Source: Gnetum montanum (lineage: Eukaryota; Streptophyta; Gnetopsida; Gnetales; Gnetaceae). Taken from it: a DNA stretch of 64,000 nt. The translations under genes and the position numbers were made by a program. Below, in pieces: positions 58,841-64,000 of this stretch. The notes below the pieces were generated by a model. That model saw only the letters and a list, made by a program, of their open reading frames with translations. It had not been told where the DNA came from and did not search any database. Within the stretch, counting starts at the first letter, position 1; every line of letters begins with the position of its first letter. The stretch is from assembly GCA_015680685.1 (NCBI GenBank), contig MNCI01027497.1, positions 107,596 to 171,595 on the forward strand, given 5' to 3'.

Positions 58841-59724
58841 TGATGAATCTTGGTTTGCGAGGTGTTGATATCGGACCCCTGATATTGGGTACAAGATACT
58901 AGGTCTGATGAGTCCTGATATTGGACCCCTAATATCAGGTACCCGATATCATAGCCTGGCTAACAATATCATATACATGATATCATGATCCTTGTGTAAG
59001 CCTATAAATACACAATTGGGTGCATGGGAGAGTCATAAGAAAAGTTAGTGTTAGAGTAGGATCTTTTTGTTAGTTTCAATTCCTCTCAACCCTTTCCTCA
59101 GTGCACACCCACAGTGTGATGATTGTAATTGTACAAAACCTTTATTTGAGTGTGATGTACTTGGACATGCACATGATTGGCAATAAAGATTGAGATTACT
59201 TCATCATTGTAGCATTCACTTAGTCTTAACTATTAATTATTGCTTTCTTACTTAATATCCCTTTACCTTCCTCTCCTATCCCTGTTATTTAACGTGGAAT
59301 AAGTATGACTTAACCACAAGCATTTAAGTGTGACTACTTGGTATCCTAGTAGCATACCTAGGACATGTGCTTGGTAATCCCAGCAATAGTACATGAGGTC
59401 CAAGATGTGTACAAATGATTAAGGGACGGATGCTCATGACACTTAGGCTAGCTTAGACTCTCTTCGCCCTTTTCTTCTTAGGTTAATCAAAGTTATTTCC
59501 ATTTCCTCTAGGAGTAGCACTAGCCTAGGACCACATCATACACCTCACTCTAGACTAAAGCATACATGACAAAGCAAATACTAGTCTAGGTGGGAAGACA
59601 GGGAACTGTAATCAACGAGTAACTATGTAAATACCACAACTAGTCCATCTGCAAAGTTTGACCAGATCATGCATGAACACTCGTATTCATATGGTTGAGT
59701 GTATGGGCACCTCACCACTCATCA
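58841..59724 (+). mobile_element. Family B 5' LTR (B3)
   Basis: 884 bp, TGATGAAT...ACTCATCA. The gatatc-type block is the most developed of the family (58868-58985), followed by TATA box cctataaata at 59001 and AATAAA at 59182. Its right part matches 41040-41345. A PBS and gag follow, so it is a 5' LTR. Confidence 0.87.
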
Positions 59725-59742
59725 TTGGTATCATTATCAGGG
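59725..59742 (+). other. Primer binding site of family B
   Basis: ttggtatcattatcaggg directly after the LTR. The first bases tggtatca fit the common initiator-Met tRNA primer site; the remainder departs from it. Confidence 0.6.
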
Positions 59743-59855
59743 ACGGTGCTAGTTATTTAGATTAGTTACATCATACAAGATCATTGTAACAAAGTATTAA
59801 CGATACATATTTTAGAAAGAAGTAATTGCAACAAGTCACACACAAATTTACCACC

Positions 59856-61030
59856 ATGTCTCTCTCACAAAACTATGATAATGCAACAACTAGTAAGGTA
59901 ATTCATTGGAGAACCCACGAACTATATGAGATGAATATGAAGTTTGGAGTACTCAATCTGATGTAGGGATCTCCTATGAACATAAACGAAGACAACATCA
60001 TCCCAACTCACAAAATCATAACCTACCTAGCTATGATGAACCCCTACTAGCCACTAAGAGCCTAACACATATACAAGAGGCTATTTGAATATCCCGCAGG
60101 CATCGTAAGGAAAGTCGTCAACCTAGGCTTGATTTAAACAACTTTACCAAATTTTCAGGAGGCTATGATTTAGATCCACAACATCATCTACAAGCCTTCC
60201 ATGATGCCATTGTATGGAACAATATTGATAATGGGTGGCAAAAACTTAAGCTCTTTTCTATGACACTCGTTGGCCAAGTAAAAGTATGGTACAAGTACTT
60301 AAGACCAAAATCAATTCAACATTGGCTGACAATGGTAAAACTATTTAATGAAAGATATCAAACTTATGCAAGAGTGTCAACCTTGAGGAGACAAATCCAA
60401 GAGTGGAAACAAGTGCAACATGAACCCTTGGACATGGCCTTAGAAAGATATTATGCATTATTAAACAACTACACAAGCCATAAGTTCTCCGAGGAAAGGC
60501 TAATGTACCATATCATGGATGGGCTCCATAATGAAACAAGGGAAATCCTAGGGATGTATGCCCCAGGTTAACTATATGAGCTACGAACCCACCAATTTCA
60601 AGAGCTTATCAAGTAGGTAGCAAAAGAAGAAGGAGAAATGGCTAAATGAGAGAATGTTAAAAAATCTCAACAGGACCAAAATCTCAATTTAACAAAGGTC
60701 CATAATTAGGAAGAGGAAAAATCAACTCATCTCAAGGAGGTGGAACCATATTTGCCAATATTACAATCACTAGACGAAATTAAGGCAAAGATCAATAAGA
60801 TGAAAGAGTGGATACATGAAAAATGTGGAGAATATGCCCACATTGTTGGAGGTAGAGCCATGACAAACCAAGAAATAAGATAGAATACCACCAAACAATT
60901 AGAAAGAAGGGTAGAAGAGAATAAGAACTTAACCACCAGTCATACATATCAATGCAACATTTCTCTATACGATCACCCCAAGGGTCAATGCCCAATCTTT
61001 TTACATGTACATGAGCATTGAAGATGAATG
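59856..61030 (+). pseudogene. gag: Ty3-type gag, family B element
   Basis: Probable start at ATG 59856 (accaccATGtct). The N-terminal part has stops. The gag domain is clear in one frame from 60122 to 60571: NFTKFSGGYDLDPQHHLQAF, MTLVGQVKVWYKYLRPKSI, LFNERYQTYARVS, then LERYYALLNNYTSHKFSEER and MDGLHNETREILGMY. This follows the retrotransposon gag family (FxG...P..HL, then WY..L...SI). A Lys/Glu-rich coiled-coil-like tail (60700-60960) follows, with stops. No CCHC knuckle, protease or pol is found downstream, so the element is gag-only. Confidence 0.85.
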
Positions 61031-61800
61031 TTACATCCAGAGTTCATACAAAAATACTGTCTTCAATCATAGTGGCAATAATCCCAATGATGGGGAAGGC
61101 CACCCTCAAACTAGGTACATCCTTCATATCATCCGAAACCAAGAGCTTACCAGGTTTAGCATCTTGTTTCCCCAACTAGGTTAACATCCTCTATCACACC
61201 ACATCGTTATCATTCTTCTAAATACTATCAATCCATATCCTTTCCAACAGGGCCATCACCTCATGTACCTTACGCTTATCCTCAACCTTAATATTCTCAT
61301 CCTTCACCTCCTTCTACATTACCACCAATTGTTCCAGAAGATTTTGCACCCCATCACCAACCCACAAACATCACTTGCATTGCTACTATCAATAGCAGTG
61401 GAGGTCCTCCACAACATCAAAAGTGTCCTTTCTTTAGACATGATCATAGGAAGGGACTACACAGTTCTGAGACTACTGCATCCTCCCACTCAGCATAATT
61501 TCAACACTATGGTGCATCCTTCTCCCTGAATCCATTGCCTCGTGTTACCTTATCAAGGCCACCGATCAAAACCTCAACAACTATGGGGCCCAATGAATAC
61601 AACCATGTAGGGAGACATATTGATCCTTGTATACCATCTTATGGTCAAGGGTGCCATACTAGGTCAACTCCGTATCAATTAAACTCATCTTCTAACTTGC
61701 CCCACTATGTCAACTATTATACAGTGTGTGAACCCCAATTTGGGTACATTCCAACCACAACATCAAAAGACACCTAGTGGTTCAAATAGGATCGAGTCCC
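61031..61800 (+). pseudogene. Pro/Ser/His-rich gag tail, family B
   Basis: Low-complexity reading region with many Pro, Ser, His and Asn codons (for example around 61230-61400 and the open piece 61535-61777, which ends YIPTTTSKDT). The same end region exists in the remnant at 16290-16420. No catalytic motif seen. Frame changes near 61500. Confidence 0.5.
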
Positions 61801-62520
61801 AATATTTCCAAAATGCATGGATCCAAATCTTCCATTTATTAATTCTCACCATGATCAAAAGTTTAGTTATGGGAGATATTCCCTATCCTAACAGGCAGAA
61901 TTAATAAATATTTTTCCTTTTCTTTAATTTTATGATTTTAAATTTTACAATTTTTGTTTTCTAGTTTTTCATCTTTCAATTTGTTGTTTTATCTTTTTAT
62001 CTTTTTATGGGTAATCTCATCTATGAATAAAACACTCATGTGATTCGTTGGTTGAGGTGTTATTCTATGCTATCAAGTCTCGGATGACTAACTACTTGGA
62101 TAGCAAGCCCATCACATCCACCCACCCATTCTATTAATAAGAGGTTCTACTTTGGGTATGATGATCTTCTTGTCATCATGAAAACTTAAAAGTAATTTTG
62201 TGCTCATTATGCCCAAAGCGAAAAATGATTGATTAAGAGGGAATGGCTAGGATGTGACATCAAGGGAACTTGTGAATTCTCTTTGGTGACATTTATAGGA
62301 GTTATCATGCAACCTGGTTGTGCTACGATCCTTGTAGATCTAACAAAAAATAAATTCTATTCTAGGGGGTCACACTGGAAAGACATGCACCCATGCCTGA
62401 AGGTAGGTGACTTCTCTAGATTATGCATCAAGAAAGAAAAGAGAGAAGAGAGAGTGTGCCAAAGTGGCCAAACAAAAAGAAAGAAAGAAAAGATCAAGAC
62501 AAAAAGTATCATAACGCAAT
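61801..62520 (+). mobile_element. Family B 3' non-coding region
   Basis: Aligns with 16400-17100. It includes the tcaaaagtttagttatgggaga word (61856-61877), T-rich stretch, ctattaataagaggttc (62132) and gatgtgacatcaaggga (62252). No 3' LTR follows in the window. Confidence 0.65.
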
Positions 62521-64000
62521 TCTGAATCACTCCTCCCTTGAATGAAATGTCAAGTGATTGCATGCCTTGTTGTTGTTGGCACATTTGGCCATTACATGGA
62601 GCAGTTGGAATATTTTGTTCAGTTGGAATATTTTGTTCAAAATATGAGCAAAATCCCTGGTTGTAAATTTGCAGTTTAGTATTATGAGTAAAGGGTATTC
62701 TTGGAGAAGAAAGCTTGGTAAATAATGTTGATGATTTAAGCCTTCTTGGAAAGTAAATTAAAGTACCAAGATATTTTCTTGAGTGAAGGTTGGAATAAAA
62801 AAGAGAAGGATTATTTACCACAAGAAAGCATACTACCTAATTAATATTGGCGAAATAAACAACACCGTGGGTAGTGGATTATCAAAAATCAGCTAAAGAG
62901 TCCAACTGGTTTTAAATTCGTAATTATCAAAGGGTGTAAAGGTTTCTGTATTACAGAAAACCCAAATTCACGTATGACCTAAGACCTATTGTTAACGCTG
63001 CTGGGAAAAACGAAATCAAAAAAAAATGGAGCTGAATGCCACGGTATTGGGGTGTTTCCTTTAGCTTGCTAGTTCTAGACTACGTCCACGTACGAGTCAG
63101 AGCTATGTTGCCGACTCGTCAGACGCCAAACCTAAGTTCTTGAAGCAGTAATCACGTGGAGAAAATCGGACAAAACTGAGGCCAATGGAGGGTAGAACGT
63201 AGGGATTAAACAACAAAGAAAAAATCGAAACCCTCTGTATACAATACATGGAGAAAGATGTCCCATTTTGTTTGGGCCCTGATTCTATTTTGGTCATAGG
63301 TCGTAGCAGTTTTAGTTGCGCGGGAAGCAACAGCTCTAAAGGTTCCTGCGGTTTCAGCGGCTGCAGATTCACAACACATTCATCCCTGGTCCTGTAATCA
63401 ATGACAATGGTAGAGACAAACAAAAACAAGAAATGCAGGAAGCCCTAAACCAATTTTGGGGGCAAAACAAAAAAATCTCTAGCAATAAAAACCCTTTGTT
63501 TGGGACAGTATGCTCAGCGCATCGTTCTTCAAGAAAACCCTTCTTCTCCAGCACGCGACGGTAGAGCCAGATGGAGTTGCAAAGCCTTCTCCCGCGGTGA
63601 TCGTCAATTATGATTTTGCAGGGCCTTATTGTGCAGTGGCAATTCGAATCTACAGTTTGGGATGATGCTGCATTTTGAATCTTGATTCAAACATGTGTCA
63701 ATTTTTACATGTTTTGTACAGAAATGAGAGAAAGACTGTTGTCCTGAAACTGTGATTGAGCCTCTACGCGATTTACAGGGATGACAGGAAGAATCGTTTA
63801 AGGACGTAACTTTGCCGCTTTCACCAAGAATTATTTGATTACTTCTGTCACTCAAAGTACATGGTTAAGATGGAGTATAAATTAACCAAAAATATATATA
63901 TATCCATCATATGAAGTACCCATTGTATGAAGCCTTGATTTAAAAACTTGCCTTCAATTATCCCAAGTCATGAAAAATTATTTTAAAACATATAAGTTAC
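62521..64000. other. Apparently non-repetitive segment, unassigned
   Basis: No match to the other families in this window. Open pieces on minus (63429-63103, 63554-63369, 63855-63604) have higher complexity than neighbours but no domain I recognise. Noted: a 17-18 bp direct duplication agttggaatattttgttc (62601-62636), an inverted pair acgagtc/gactcgt (63092-63119), a G-box CACGTG at 63154, and an AT dinucleotide run at 63892-63903. It could be flanking low-copy host DNA. Confidence 0.35.

Noticed and set aside
62229-62525. Lys-rich 98-codon open frame
   Set aside because: Lies in the family B non-coding region and is not open in the homologous segment near 16800-17100.

Overview
This window looks like nuclear, intergenic DNA of a vascular plant with a large, repeat-rich genome. 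A gymnosperm is plausible, but that is inference. The reasons are wall-to-wall decayed LTR retrotransposons, very long LTRs (about 2.8 kb for one family), AT-rich diverged remnants and host-gene fragments. I see no intact host gene, tRNA, rRNA or CRISPR. Family letters below are local labels.

Layout. 1-16212: element A, a Ty3-type Tat-like retrotransposon on +. It runs from the end of its 5' LTR through PBS, gag, protease, an antisense gene, RT, RNase H plus a second (archaeal-type) RNase H, integrase, PPT and a 3' LTR cut off at 16212. 16213-18351: 3' remnant and partial LTR of family B. 18352-34490: element C, a second Tat-like copy of related type with the same order; its PBS, leader and gag start are deleted. 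34491-41345: family B LTR fragment, cytochrome P450 pseudogene fragment, a partly inverted repeat F, a pseudogene resembling plant-transposon protein with coiled coil, and a full B LTR. 41545-48893: copia-like element E (gag only) with a miniature LTR element D nested in its gag on -. 48894-55395: E and F remnants, an isolated E LTR and two assembly artefacts at Ns. 55400-55745: pseudogene of an FCP1-like HAD protein. 57620-58800: degenerate palindromic array. 58841-62520: family B element with 5' LTR, PBS and gag. 62530-64000: apparently non-repetitive sequence, unassigned.

Most interesting observation. Elements A and C each carry, between protease and RT and on the opposite strand, a homologous multi-exon gene (9149 to 5137 and 27800 to 23256). 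Both have a TATA box upstream of the ATG, GT-AG introns at matching places, the same intron-1 phase and a long exon of almost equal length (1050 and 1047 bp). The predicted protein starts with a short leader, then an FCP1/NLI-type HAD-like domain whose usual catalytic Asp positions are changed, then a region resembling plant-transposon accessory proteins, then acidic and probably coiled-coil parts. Short repeats with an AAACT core lie on both sides of this antisense cassette and again after pol. A 3' splice-site-like sequence sits at the same aligned position before RT in both copies, so the sense transcript may splice the cassette out. Antisense accessory genes are known in Tat-clade elements (for example maize Grande); I do not know of one described with an FCP1-like domain. 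Both copies here are decayed.
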